Assembly: GCF_024198255.1 (NCBI RefSeq)
Contig: NZ_JAJVKW010000008.1
Span: 186,001-250,000 of the forward strand
Source of the DNA: Myxococcus guangdongensis
GTDB lineage: Bacteria > Myxococcota > Myxococcia > Myxococcales > Myxococcaceae
Direction of reading: 5' to 3'
Length of the DNA stretch: 64,000 nucleotides
Below the pieces are notes generated by a model, which had not been told where the DNA came from, did not search any database, and saw only the letters and a program-made list of their open reading frames with translations. Shown piece by piece: positions 29,110 to 39,200 of the stretch. Both the position numbers and the translations under genes were made by a program. Positions within the stretch are counted from its first letter, which is position 1. Every line of letters starts with the position of its first letter.

Positions 29110-30339
29110 ATGAGCGCCGTCGAGGGTACCAACTACTACTTCCGCAAGGCCGCGCGGATCATGGACGTGGGAACCCCCATCGAAACGCTGCTCGCCACGC
29201 CGCTGCGCGAGGTGAAGGTCCAGGTCTCCATCGAGATGGACTCCGGCGAGATTCGCACCTTCCTCGGCTACCGCATCCAGCACGACAACAGCCGCGGCCC
29301 CATGAAGGGCGGCCTGCGCTACCACCCCGCGCTGAACCAGGACGAGTCCGCGTCGCTCGCGTCGCTGATGACGTGGAAGACGGCCGTGGTGAACGTGCCC
29401 TACGGCGGCGCCAAGGGCGGCATCGCGTGCGACCCGTCGCAGCTGAGCCTCAAGGAGCTGGAGCGGCTGACGCGCAAGTTCGTCGACCAGATCCAGGATG
29501 TCATCGGGCCCACGCGGGACATCCCCGCCCCCGACGTCAACACCAACCCCCAGGTGATGGCGTGGATCATGGACCAGTACTCGCGCTACCACGGCCACTC
29601 GCCCGCCGTCGTCACGGGCAAGCCGCTGGAGCTCTATGGCTCCAAGGGCCGCGAGGCGGCCACCGGGCGCGGCCTGTTGTACGTGTGCCGTGAAATACTG
29701 CGGGACCTGGGCCTGCCGGTGAAGGGCACGCGCTTCGCGGTGCAGGGCTTCGGCAACGTGGGCAGCCACACCGCGCAGCTGTTGTGGGAGGACGGCGGCG
29801 TGGTGGTGGCCGTGGCGGACGTGCTGGGCGGCATCCGCAACCCCGCGGGCCTGGACATCCCGTCGCTCTTCGAGCACGTCAAGCGCACCGGCACGGTGAC
29901 GGGCTTCACGGGCGGCACGGCGTGCACCAACGAGGAGGTGCTCGCGGCGGACTGCGAGGTGCTCATCCCCGCGGCGCTGGGCCACGTGCTCACGCGGGAC
30001 AACGCCAACAATGTCCGCGCGCGGCTCATCATCGAGGGCGCCAACGGCCCCACCCAGCCGGAGGCGGACGAAATCTTCGAGAAGCGCGGCATCTTCGTGG
30101 TGCCCGACGTGCTCGCCAGCTCCGGCGGCGTCACGGTGAGCTACTTCGAGTGGGTGCAGAACCTCCAGCACCTGTCCTGGGAAGAGGACCGCGTCAACGC
30201 GGAGCTGGAGAAGACGATGAAGGAGGCCTACGAGCGCGTGGCGCAGATTGCCCGCTCGCGCAAGGTCTCCATGCGGACAGCGGCCTACATCCTCGCCATC
30301 GGCCGGGTGGGCAAGGCCACCGTGCTGCGCGGCATCTGA
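29110..30339 (+). CDS. gdhA: Glutamate dehydrogenase (Glu/Leu/Phe/Val dehydrogenase family)
   Basis: This 409-residue enzyme interconverts glutamate with 2-oxoglutarate and ammonia. It has the catalytic lysine block GPMKGGLRYHP, the second substrate block GGAKGGIACDP, PAPDVNTN and the Rossmann signature GFGNVGSHTA (about residue 217). Length and motifs match the hexameric 45-kDa family. NAD versus NADP preference is not certain; the Gly-rich loop looks NAD-type. I chose the ATG at 29110; a longer in-frame start adds a His/Pro-rich tail unlike the family. It is followed by a threonine deaminase gene on the same strand. Confidence 0.94.
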   Translation: MSAVEGTNYYFRKAARIMDVGTPIETLLATPLREVKVQVSIEMDSGEIRTFLGYRIQHDNSRGPMKGGLRYHPALNQDESASLASLMTWKTAVVNVPYGGAKGGIACDPSQLSLKELERLTRKFVDQIQDVIGPTRDIPAPDVNTNPQVMAWIMDQYSRYHGHSPAVVTGKPLELYGSKGREAATGRGLLYVCREILRDLGLPVKGTRFAVQGFGNVGSHTAQLLWEDGGVVVAVADVLGGIRNPAGLDIPSLFEHVKRTGTVTGFTGGTACTNEEVLAADCEVLIPAALGHVLTRDNANNVRARLIIEGANGPTQPEADEIFEKRGIFVVPDVLASSGGVTVSYFEWVQNLQHLSWEEDRVNAELEKTMKEAYERVAQIARSRKVSMRTAAYILAIGRVGKATVLRGI

Positions 30340-30470
30340 CACTTGCCGCCCCGGCCCGTCCGTCCCCCGGGCGGGCGAGCATGTCGCATCGCGGCAACGC
30401 CCGTGGGCCCCAGGTTCGGTGCAGGCTGTCCCTTCCGCCCGGGGCGCGCTTCCGCTAGACGCGCACGCTC

Positions 30471-31688
30471 ATGGTCACCCTCCAGGACATCCTCACCGCG
30501 CGGGAGCGTCTGCGCGACGCCATCCGGCCCACGCCCTGCCCCGCCTCGGACTACTTCACCGAGCGCACCGAGTGCGGCGCGGTGTACTTCAAGCTGGAGA
30601 ACCTCCAGCGCACCGGCGCCTTCAAGGAGCGCGGCGCGCTCAACAAGCTGCTGACGCTGTCGCCCGAGGAGCGCCAGCGGGGCGTCATCGCAGCGTCCGC
30701 CGGCAACCACGCGCAGGGCGTCGCGTACCACGCGCGCCGCTTGGGGGTGAAGGCCACCATCGTCATGCCGGAGCGCACGCCGCTCATCAAGGTGTCGCGC
30801 ACGCGTGACGACTACGGCGCGCGCGTGGTGCTCAAGGGCTCCAACTACGACGAGGCCTACGCGGAGGCGCTGCGAATCCAGCAGGCCGAGGGGCTCGTCT
30901 TCGTGCACCCGTTCAACGACCCGCACGTCATCGCGGGACAGGGGACCATCGGCCTGGAGCTGCTCGAGCAGTGGCCGGACGTGGAGGTGGTGCTGGTGCC
31001 CATCGGCGGCGGAGGGCTCATCTCGGGCATCGCCTGCGCGCTGAAGGAGAAGAAGCCCGGCATCCAGGTCATCGGCGTGCAGACGTCCACCATCGACAGC
31101 ATGAAGGCCTCCGTCGCGGCGGGGAAGCTGATGGAGTTGCCGGCGGCGGGGACCACCATCGCGGACGGAATCGCGGTGAAGCGGGTGGGCGAGCTCACCT
31201 TCGAGATGGTGCGCAAGTACGTGGACGCCATCGTATCGGTGGACGAGGAGGAGATCGCCGCCGCCATCCTCACGCTGCTCGAGCAGGAGAAGAGCGTGGT
31301 GGAGGGCGCGGGCGCGGTGGGCGTGGCCGCGGTGCTCAACGGGCACGTGCCCCAGGCGAAGGGCAAGCGCACCGCCATCATCCTGAGCGGCGGCAACATC
31401 GACATGAACGTCATCAGCCGCATCATCGAGCGGGGCCTGGTGAAGGCCGGCCGCCTGGTGCAGCTCGAGGTGCGCCTGCCGGACCGGCCCGGCATGCTCG
31501 CGCGGCTGACGACGCGCATCGCGGATTTGAGGGCCAACGTGGTGGACCTGCACCACGAGCGCGCCTTCTCCAAGGCGGGGCTGGGCGAGGCCATGGTGGA
31601 GGTGACGCTGGAGACCACGGGCCCGTCTCACATCCGCGAGCTGGAGCAGGCCTTGGAGGAACTGGGCTGGCAGGTGGCCCGCAAGTAA
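30471..31688 (+). CDS. ilvA: Threonine ammonia-lyase with one C-terminal ACT domain
   Basis: This 405-residue PLP enzyme deaminates threonine (and serine) to 2-oxobutyrate plus ammonia. The PLP lysine is in RTGAFKERGA (about Lys53). SAGNHAQGVAYHA and the phosphate-binding loop GGGGLISGIA are present. A single ACT domain follows from about 325 (LEVRLPDRPGMLARLT). This fits the ilvA/TdcB single-ACT subgroup (about 400 residues), and the ACT domain may confer isoleucine or valine control. The 131-bp gap after gdhA contains a weak hairpin, so co-transcription is possible but not certain. Confidence 0.93.
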   Translation: MVTLQDILTARERLRDAIRPTPCPASDYFTERTECGAVYFKLENLQRTGAFKERGALNKLLTLSPEERQRGVIAASAGNHAQGVAYHARRLGVKATIVMPERTPLIKVSRTRDDYGARVVLKGSNYDEAYAEALRIQQAEGLVFVHPFNDPHVIAGQGTIGLELLEQWPDVEVVLVPIGGGGLISGIACALKEKKPGIQVIGVQTSTIDSMKASVAAGKLMELPAAGTTIADGIAVKRVGELTFEMVRKYVDAIVSVDEEEIAAAILTLLEQEKSVVEGAGAVGVAAVLNGHVPQAKGKRTAIILSGGNIDMNVISRIIERGLVKAGRLVQLEVRLPDRPGMLARLTTRIADLRANVVDLHHERAFSKAGLGEAMVEVTLETTGPSHIRELEQALEELGWQVARK

Positions 31689-31737
31689 CGGGAGGGGGCC
31701 TTGCACCCGGGCGGAGGGGGTCGGCCATACTGGGGCC

Positions 31738-33177
31738 ATGCGTTCCCTGCTCGTCGCGCTGCTGGTCACCGCCACTCCGCAAACCCCCGCCCAGAAGGCG
31801 AAGGAGCTCTCCGGACAGAAGGCCTGGGAGGAGCTGTACCTGGCCTTCTCCTCCGGTGACGCGAAGACGGTGCCCCAGGAGCAGCGCGCCGGGGTGTCCG
31901 CCGCGCTCGCCAAGGGGTGTCAGGCCCTGCTGAAGGACGACGCGGTGATGGCGTACTCGCTGGGCGAGCGCGCCGCGGTGTTCGAGGAGTCCGCTCCGGC
32001 GCTGCGCTGCCTGGCGAGCGCCGCGAGGAAGACCGAGCAGCGCGCCGCCGCGGAGGCGACCCTGGTGAAGGGTGTGACGCTCTTCCCGAAGGACGGCGGC
32101 TTCCCGCTGGAGCTGGGCAAGCTGCTCTTGGAGGAGCAGGACTCGGCGGGCGCGCAGGCGGCGCTGGAGAAGGTGCCACCGCGCACGCGTGAGGCCGCGG
32201 AGGCGAAGAAGCTGCTCCAGCAGGCGCGGCAGCAGACGCTGCAGGAGGACTCGGCGCGGGCGGAGGCGTCTCGCATCTCGAAGAAGCTTGGAGGCGCCAC
32301 CGCGCAGGGCTCGCAGACGCGGCCCGTGAGCGCGCACGCGGGCGACGAATCCTCCGTCGTGTCGCTCGCGACACGGCCGGGGATGACCGTCCGCACGCCG
32401 CGCGTGGGCTACGAGTCCGGCGTGAACTCGCTGGGAATGCGCGTGCGATCCAACAGCCGCTACGTCATCACCTACTTCAACAACAACCGGGACTTCGCGC
32501 AGCGCGCGGACTACGAAGGCCATATCGTCGAGACGCTCGATACGGCCCACCACTTCGTCCAGAAGGTCCTGGGCGAGACGCGTGAGAACCCCGTCACCGT
32601 CGTGCTCTACACAGCCGCCGAGTTCCGCACCGTGTTCGGCAACCAGGTGGCCAGGACCGTAGCGGGGCGCTACTTCAACAGCAACATCCACATCAACAAC
32701 GCCGCCGAGTTGAACAACGAGACCAAGGCGACGCTCGTCCACGAGTACGTCCATGCCGCCATGGCCGACATGTGCGGCGGTGGGGACCGGGATATGAGCT
32801 TCCTGCCCGTGTGGCTCGTCGAGGGCGTGGCCATGTTCGTGGAGTGGAAGTACCGGGAAGTCCCCGGCCCTCCCCCCGAGATGCTCGACCAGATGCAGAC
32901 CATCCTCGGCAATCCGGACATGCACCTCATCAGCCTCCGGATGATGACCAAGGTCGCCCCCATCAGCACCGGCCACGCCGCGATGGCCTATGACATCGCC
33001 GGACTGGCGGTCCAAGAGCTGGTTCGCCGGGAGGGAACCTACCGGCTGCTGACCCTCATCCGGGATGTGTGCAGGGGGCAGGGACGCCTCTCCTTCGAGA
33101 AGGCGCTGATGACCCACTACGGAATGACCCTGGATGACCTCGACAAGGAGGTCGAGGAATCGGTCCCGAGGAGGTAG
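31738..33177 (+). CDS. Secreted gluzincin-type metallopeptidase (peptidase MA-like) with TPR region
   Basis: This 479-residue protein starts with a short hydrophobic leader (MRSLLVALLVTATPQ). Helical repeats (about 15-170) resemble TPR/Sel1 units, and a low-complexity linker follows. The peptidase domain carries HEYVH (His335, Glu336, His339) in TLVHEYVHAAMADM. A Glu about 30 residues later in LPVWLVEGVAMFVEW is the probable third zinc ligand. This is the peptidase MA family. It lies 49 bp after the threonine deaminase. Its substrate is unknown, and its location is probably the periplasm or outside. Confidence 0.82.
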   Translation: MRSLLVALLVTATPQTPAQKAKELSGQKAWEELYLAFSSGDAKTVPQEQRAGVSAALAKGCQALLKDDAVMAYSLGERAAVFEESAPALRCLASAARKTEQRAAAEATLVKGVTLFPKDGGFPLELGKLLLEEQDSAGAQAALEKVPPRTREAAEAKKLLQQARQQTLQEDSARAEASRISKKLGGATAQGSQTRPVSAHAGDESSVVSLATRPGMTVRTPRVGYESGVNSLGMRVRSNSRYVITYFNNNRDFAQRADYEGHIVETLDTAHHFVQKVLGETRENPVTVVLYTAAEFRTVFGNQVARTVAGRYFNSNIHINNAAELNNETKATLVHEYVHAAMADMCGGGDRDMSFLPVWLVEGVAMFVEWKYREVPGPPPEMLDQMQTILGNPDMHLISLRMMTKVAPISTGHAAMAYDIAGLAVQELVRREGTYRLLTLIRDVCRGQGRLSFEKALMTHYGMTLDDLDKEVEESVPRR

Positions 33178-33297
33178 CCGGCCGGGCAAGCTTGGTCCAT
33201 TTGGTTTACCCCTCCCCGGGAGTCCCCTAGACTCGCAGCCCCCCCATTTGCGCTGCGACGGTAACCGGGCAGTCCGCCGTCCGCAGCAAGGTGACGG

Positions 33298-36200
33298 ATG
33301 TCGGACACGCGCGCGGCAATGAGAGAATTTCGCTTCCTCGACGAGAAGCGAAAGCTGGGAAGCCTGTCTCCCGTGGAGGAGGCTCGCTGGGGCGAGCTGC
33401 GTGGTCTCCTCGGCATCCAGGATGCGCCCGCCGACGCCTCCTCCTGGCAGCAGCCAGAAGCCGCCGCGCCCCAGGGCTACTACGGCGCGGATGGCCAGTG
33501 GTACGCCTACCCCGCCGGCTACGACCCCAATCAGGCCTACGCCCAGCAGCCCCAGGGCTACTACGGCGCCGACGGCCAGTGGTACGCCTACCCCGCCGGC
33601 TACGACTCCAATCAGGCCCAGGGCTACTACGGCGCCGACGGCCAGTGGTACGCCTACCCCGCCGGCTACGACCCCAATCAGGCCTACGCCCAGCAGGGCT
33701 ACGACCCGAATCAGGCCTACGCCCAGCAGCCCTACGATCCGAACCAGGCCTACGCGGGCTATCCCCAGCAGGGGTACGACCCGAATCAGGCCTACGCGCA
33801 GCAGGGGTACGACCCGAACCAGGCCTACGCCCAGCAGGGCTACGACCCGAACCAGGCCTACGCTCAGCAGGGGTATGATCCGAACCAGGCCTACGCGCAG
33901 CAGGGTTACGACCCGAATCAAGCCTACGCGCAGCAACAGGGCTGGACCGGGCAGGAACATGCGTCCGCCCAGGACCCGAGCGCCTACGCGCCGCAGCCCG
34001 CCCCCGAGTCGGAGAACCTGCACCTCAGCTCGGATGACATCGACATCCCCTCGCTGAGCGAGCCCGCACCGTGGATGGCGCCCGCCGCGACGCCCGAGGT
34101 CAGCGCCCCCGTCTCCGAGTCCGCGCCCGACACCTCCTCGTTCGAGGATGTGATGGAGGTCTCCGAGACGGAGGACGCGTCGGACTTCGAGCCGGCGCCG
34201 CCCGTGGAGGCGCTGGCGAGCGCCGAGGATGACTTCAGCGAGCTGGGTGGCGCGGAGGAGTCCGCGGCCGCCACGCACGAGCCCGAGCCTTCGCTCGAGT
34301 CGTCCTTCGCCGACCTCTCCCTGGAGGTCGAGACGACTCCAGACGTCGCCGAGACGCCGGTGTTGGAGGCGCAGCCCGTCGAGGAGGCTTCGTTCGCGTC
34401 CTCCGAGGTGGAGGTCCCCTCTTCCGAGGTCGAGCTGCTCGATGCCTCGGCGGAGAGCGAGCCGGTGCTCGCCGAGGACCTCTCTCCTGCCCCCGTGGAT
34501 GAGGCGTGGGCTTCCGCTCCGCTGGCGGTGGATCCACTCGAGTCCTCGCCGACCGAGGTCGCCGACTCGAACGACATCATCGATGTCGGCGCCATGGAGT
34601 CCGCCGAGCCCATCGCGCTCGATTCGGGTGATCTGGCCGAGGAGTCGTTCGCCGATACGCAGCCCACGGTCGACACGTCCGACCTGGGTGCGGAGGAGTT
34701 GGTGCTCGATGCCTCGGAGGTGAGCGACGCGTCGCCCTCCACCGTGGAGCTGTCGGCTGGGGACGTCGATGCGGGCACGGCCGCCGAGGAGATCGCGCTC
34801 GACGCCTCCGACGTCAGCGAGGTGTCCGAGTCCACGGGTGACGCGGCTCCGGCGACGGAGCAGGTGCGCACGATGGAGGCCTCGGACTCCGAAGTGTGGA
34901 CGGCCTCCACGGCCACGAGCGAGGACCGTGCGACGGAGGGCGAGTCGCCCACGTTCGACGTGGCGGAGGTCGGAGCCGAGGTGGCTCCGACGACACCGTT
35001 GCCTTTCAGCTCGAGCACGGTCCCCTCGCTGGAGCTCCGCTCCGTGCAGGTGGGACCCGATCTCCAGGCGGACACCATCGAGGTCGATACGGAGGCCGCG
35101 TCCTCCTCGCAGGATGCGTTCGACCTGAGCGGCAACCCCGAGGAGGCCGTTCCCCTCGCGACCGCGGGAGACTTCCTGGAGCCCGGGCAGTTCACCGCCT
35201 CGGCGGAGCGAGGTCTCGACCTTCCGGCTTACAGCGGCGCGGAGGAGGATTGGAGCACGCAGTCGAGCGAGTTGGAGCCGCTGGCCAGCAGCGCTGGCAT
35301 GGCGTCACAGATGACGGACGGCTCGGTGCCGCGCGAGGCTCAAGCGGAGTGGTCCTCCGGTGAGGCGTCGGCCGAGGGTGGTTCCGCGGAGTGGAGCTCG
35401 GCGACGGCGCAGGGTTCGGATGTCATCGAGCTGCAGCCGGAATGGGCCTCTGCCAACGCCGAGGCCGCGCAGCCCACCTGGGACGCGACTGGTGAGCAGC
35501 CGGCGGAGGCCTCATCGACCGAGTGGTCGACTTCCGAGGCACAGCCCGAGTGGAGCGCGACGAGCGAAGTCGCCTTGACGGAAGAGCTCGCGGCGACCCC
35601 GTCTTCGGAGTGGTCGACGGGTGAAGCGGGAGTCGAGGCCACGGCGACCAGCTCGACGGAGGATGCGACCTCGGCTGCATGGGACGCATCCGAGGCGGAG
35701 CAGACGCAGAACACGTCGGAGAACACCGCCGCGCAGCCCGAGTGGTCCGCGACGGAAGAGCTTCCCGCCGATGCCGTGCAGACGGATGGGTCCACATCCT
35801 CGACGGAGACGCCTGAAGCGCAGCCCGAGTGGTCCGCGACGGAAGAGCTTCCCTCCGATGCGGTGCAGGCCGAGTGGTCCGCAGCCTCGACGGAGACACC
35901 TGCCGCTCAGCCCGAGTGGGCTGCCACTCCGGACGCAGTGCAGTCCGAGTGGTCCGCCTCGACGGAAGAGCTTCCCGCGGATGCGGTGCAGGCCGAGTGG
36001 TCCGCGTCCTCGACGGAGACGCCGGATGCGCAGCCTGAGTGGGCTGCGACGTCACCGGAGACGCCTGCCGAACAGTCTGAGTGGGCCGCTGTGGAAGAGC
36101 TTCCCGCCGATGCGGTCCAGGCTGAGTGGTCCGCGTCCTCGGCAGAGGTAACCCCTGCGCAACCTGAGTGGGCAGCCGCGGAAGAGCTTCCCGCGGACGC

Positions 36201-39200
36201 AGTGCAGACCGAGTGGTCTGCCACGTCGACGGAGACGCCTGCCGCGCAGGAGCAATGGGCTGCGACAGAAGAGCTTCCCGCGGACGCAGTGCAGGCCGAG
36301 TGGTCCTCGGCAGAGGCAACCGCTGCGCAGCCCGAGTGGGCTGCCACCCCGGAGATCGCTCCGGACGCCGTGCAGGCAGAGCCGTCCGCGTCTTCGACAG
36401 AGGTGACGGACGCGCAGCCCGAGTGGGCCACCACCGAAGAGCTTCCCGCCGATGCCGTGCAGGCCGAGTGGTCCGCCGCGTCGACGGAGACCCCCGCCGC
36501 GCAGGCGGAATGGGCTGCTGCTGAAGAGCTTCCCGCCGACGCAGTGCAGGCCGAGTGGTCTTCGTCCACGGCAGAGACGCAGGCTGCGCAGCCTGAGTGG
36601 GCCACCACCGAAGAGCTTCCCGCCGACGCCGTGCAAGCCGAGTGGTCGGCCACTTCGACGGAAACACCTGCCGCCCAGGCTGAGTGGACCGCCACGGCAG
36701 AGCTTCCCGCGGATGCGGTGCAGTCCGAATGGTCTGCCTCATCGGAGGAGGCGCCTGCTGCGCAGCCCGAGTGGGCCGCAACCGAAGAGCTTCCCGCGGA
36801 TGCGGTGCAGGCTGAGTGGTCCGCCACGTCAACGGAGGCGCCTGCCGCTCAGCCCGAGTGGGCCGCCACCGAAGAGCTTCCCGCGGATGCGGTGCAGTCC
36901 GAGTGGTCTGCGTCCTCCACTGAGACACCTGCCGCGCAGGCGGAATGGGCTGCGACGGAAGAGCTTCCCGCGGAAGCCGTGCAGACCGAGTGGTCTGCGT
37001 CCTCCACGGAGACACCTGCCGCTCAGCCCGAGTGGACCTCGACCGGAGAACTCCCCGCCGACGCGGTGCAGTCCGAGTGGTCTGCGTCCTCGACGGAGAC
37101 GCCTGCCGCGCAGGCGGAATGGGCTGCGACGGAAGAACTCCCTCCGGACGCCGTGCAAGCCGAGTGGTCCTCGACGGAGACTCCTGCGGCTCAACCCGAG
37201 TGGGCTACCACGGAAGAGCTCCCTGCGGACGCCGTGCAGGCCGAGTGGTCCTCGACGGAGACTCCTGCGGCTCAACCCGAGTGGGCTACCACGGAAGAGC
37301 TTCCTGCGGACGCAGTGCAGGCCGAGTGGTCCTCGACGGAGACTCCTGCGGCTCAACCCGAGTGGTCCGCCACGGAAGAGCTTCCCGCAGACGCCGTGCA
37401 GACCGAGTGGTCCTCGTCCTCGACGGAGACGCCTGCCGCGCAGTCTGAATGGGCAGCCACCGAAGAACTCCCGGCGGATGCCGTGCAGTCCGACTGGGCA
37501 TCCTCCTCGACGGAGACGCCCGCTGCTCAGCATGCGTGGGCCGCGACCGAAGAACTCCCCGCCGACGCGGTGCAGGCCGAGTGGCCCGCCACGGCAACAG
37601 CGACGCCCGCCGCTCAGCCCGAGTGGTCCGCCACCGAAGAGCTCCCCGCCGATGCCGTGCAGACCGAGTGGTCCGCCGCGTCGCCGGAGGCCCCCACCGC
37701 GCAGACCGAGTGGTCCGCGACGCCCGAGCTCGCTCCCGACGCGGTGCAGCCTGAGTGGTCCGCGTCCTCGACGGAGACACCTGCCGCGCAGGCCGAGTGG
37801 TCCTCCGCGGAAGAACTCCCCGCCGACGCCGTGCAGGCCGAGTGGGCATCCGCGCCGGAGATTGCTCCAGATGCTGCGCAGTCCGAGGAGTCTGCCTCGT
37901 CGACCGCCGCGCAACCTGAGTGGGCAGCCACGACGGAAGAGCTTCCCGCGGACGCAGTGCAGGCCGAGTGGTCCTCCGCGGAAGAACTCCCCGCCGACGC
38001 CGTGCAGGCCGAGTGGTCTCCCCACTCGACGGAGGCGCCCTCCGCTCAGTCTCAGTGGTCCGCGACGCCGGAGCTTGCCGCGGACGCGGCGCAGACCGAG
38101 TGGTCCGCGTCGACAGCAGAGGCGCCCACCGCTCAGCCTGAATGGGCTGCCGCGGAAGAGCTCCCCGCCGACGCCGTCCAGGCCGAGTGGTCGACATCCA
38201 CCGCGGAGTCACCTGCGGCTCAAGCCGAGTGGGCCGCCACGGAAGAGCTCCCCGCCGACGCGGTGCAGGCCGAGTGGGCATCGTCCTCGACGGAGACGCC
38301 GGCTGCTCAGCCTGAGTGGGCCTCAACCGAGGAGCTCCCCGCCGACGCCGTCCAGGCCGAGTGGTCCACCACCGAAGATCCCGCCGCGCAGTCCGAGTGG
38401 GCCGCCACGGAAGAGCTCCCCGCCGACGCCGTGCAGGACGAATGGTCTTCGTCGGAGACGCCCGCTGCGCAGTCCGAGTGGGCCGCGTCCTCGACGCAGC
38501 CCGCTCAGCCTGAGTGGTCCGCCACCGAAGAGCTCCCCGCCGACGCCGTCCTCGCCGAAGAGCCCACGGCTTCGACCGAGGCCCCCACGGCCCAGCCCGA
38601 GTGGTCCACCACCGAAGAGCTCCCCGCCGACGCCGTGCAGGCCGAGTGGGCCGACGACTCGCATGCGTCGGCCGCCGAGGCCCCCGGGCAGCACGCCTGG
38701 TCCGCGACGGAAGAGCTCCCCGCCGACGCCGTCCAGTCCGAGTGGTCCTCCGCTCAGGACTCGTCGACCTGGAACAACTCCGAAGCCGCGCAGCCCGAAT
38801 GGTCGGCCACCGCGGAGGCGGCCAACACCCAAACCGAGTGGAGCGAGGCCCCGGTCGACGTGGAGCCGATGGTCGAGCTCTCCGCCACCGAGCAGGTCTC
38901 CGCGGAGCCCATCCAGGCCGAGGAGGTCTCCTGGGCCGAGGAGCAGCCCGCCACGCCCGCCACCTCATGGCAGGCCCAGAACGGCCACGCGTTCGGCGCC
39001 TCCGTGACGGACCTCTCCGCCGCCATCGAGGAGGAGGAAGTCCCCGTCGAGCTCGAGCAGGAACAGGAGCTCGCCGAAATCGAGCTGGTGGAAGAGGCCC
39101 CCGAGCCCACGCCGCAGCCCGCCACCGCCGTGGCCGCCGCCGCGATGAGCGCGGCCCTGCGCTCCCCCTCCTACCCCGCCCCTCCCGCGCGAGCCACGCC

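Noticed and set aside
33181-33297. Possible riboswitch or leader before the giant gene
   Set aside because: I could not match a known aptamer core or find an anti-terminator pair; only a generic promoter-like AT stretch is visible.
33700-33945. CRISPR-like regular repeats
   Set aside because: The units are codon repeats within one long frame (YDPNQAYA), with no unique spacers and no cas genes.
36452-39007. An 851-residue Arg/Pro/Ser-rich open frame overlapping the giant gene
   Set aside because: It is a shadow of the repeat-coding frame: high GC and repetition remove stops from other frames. It has no ribosome site and no domain pattern.
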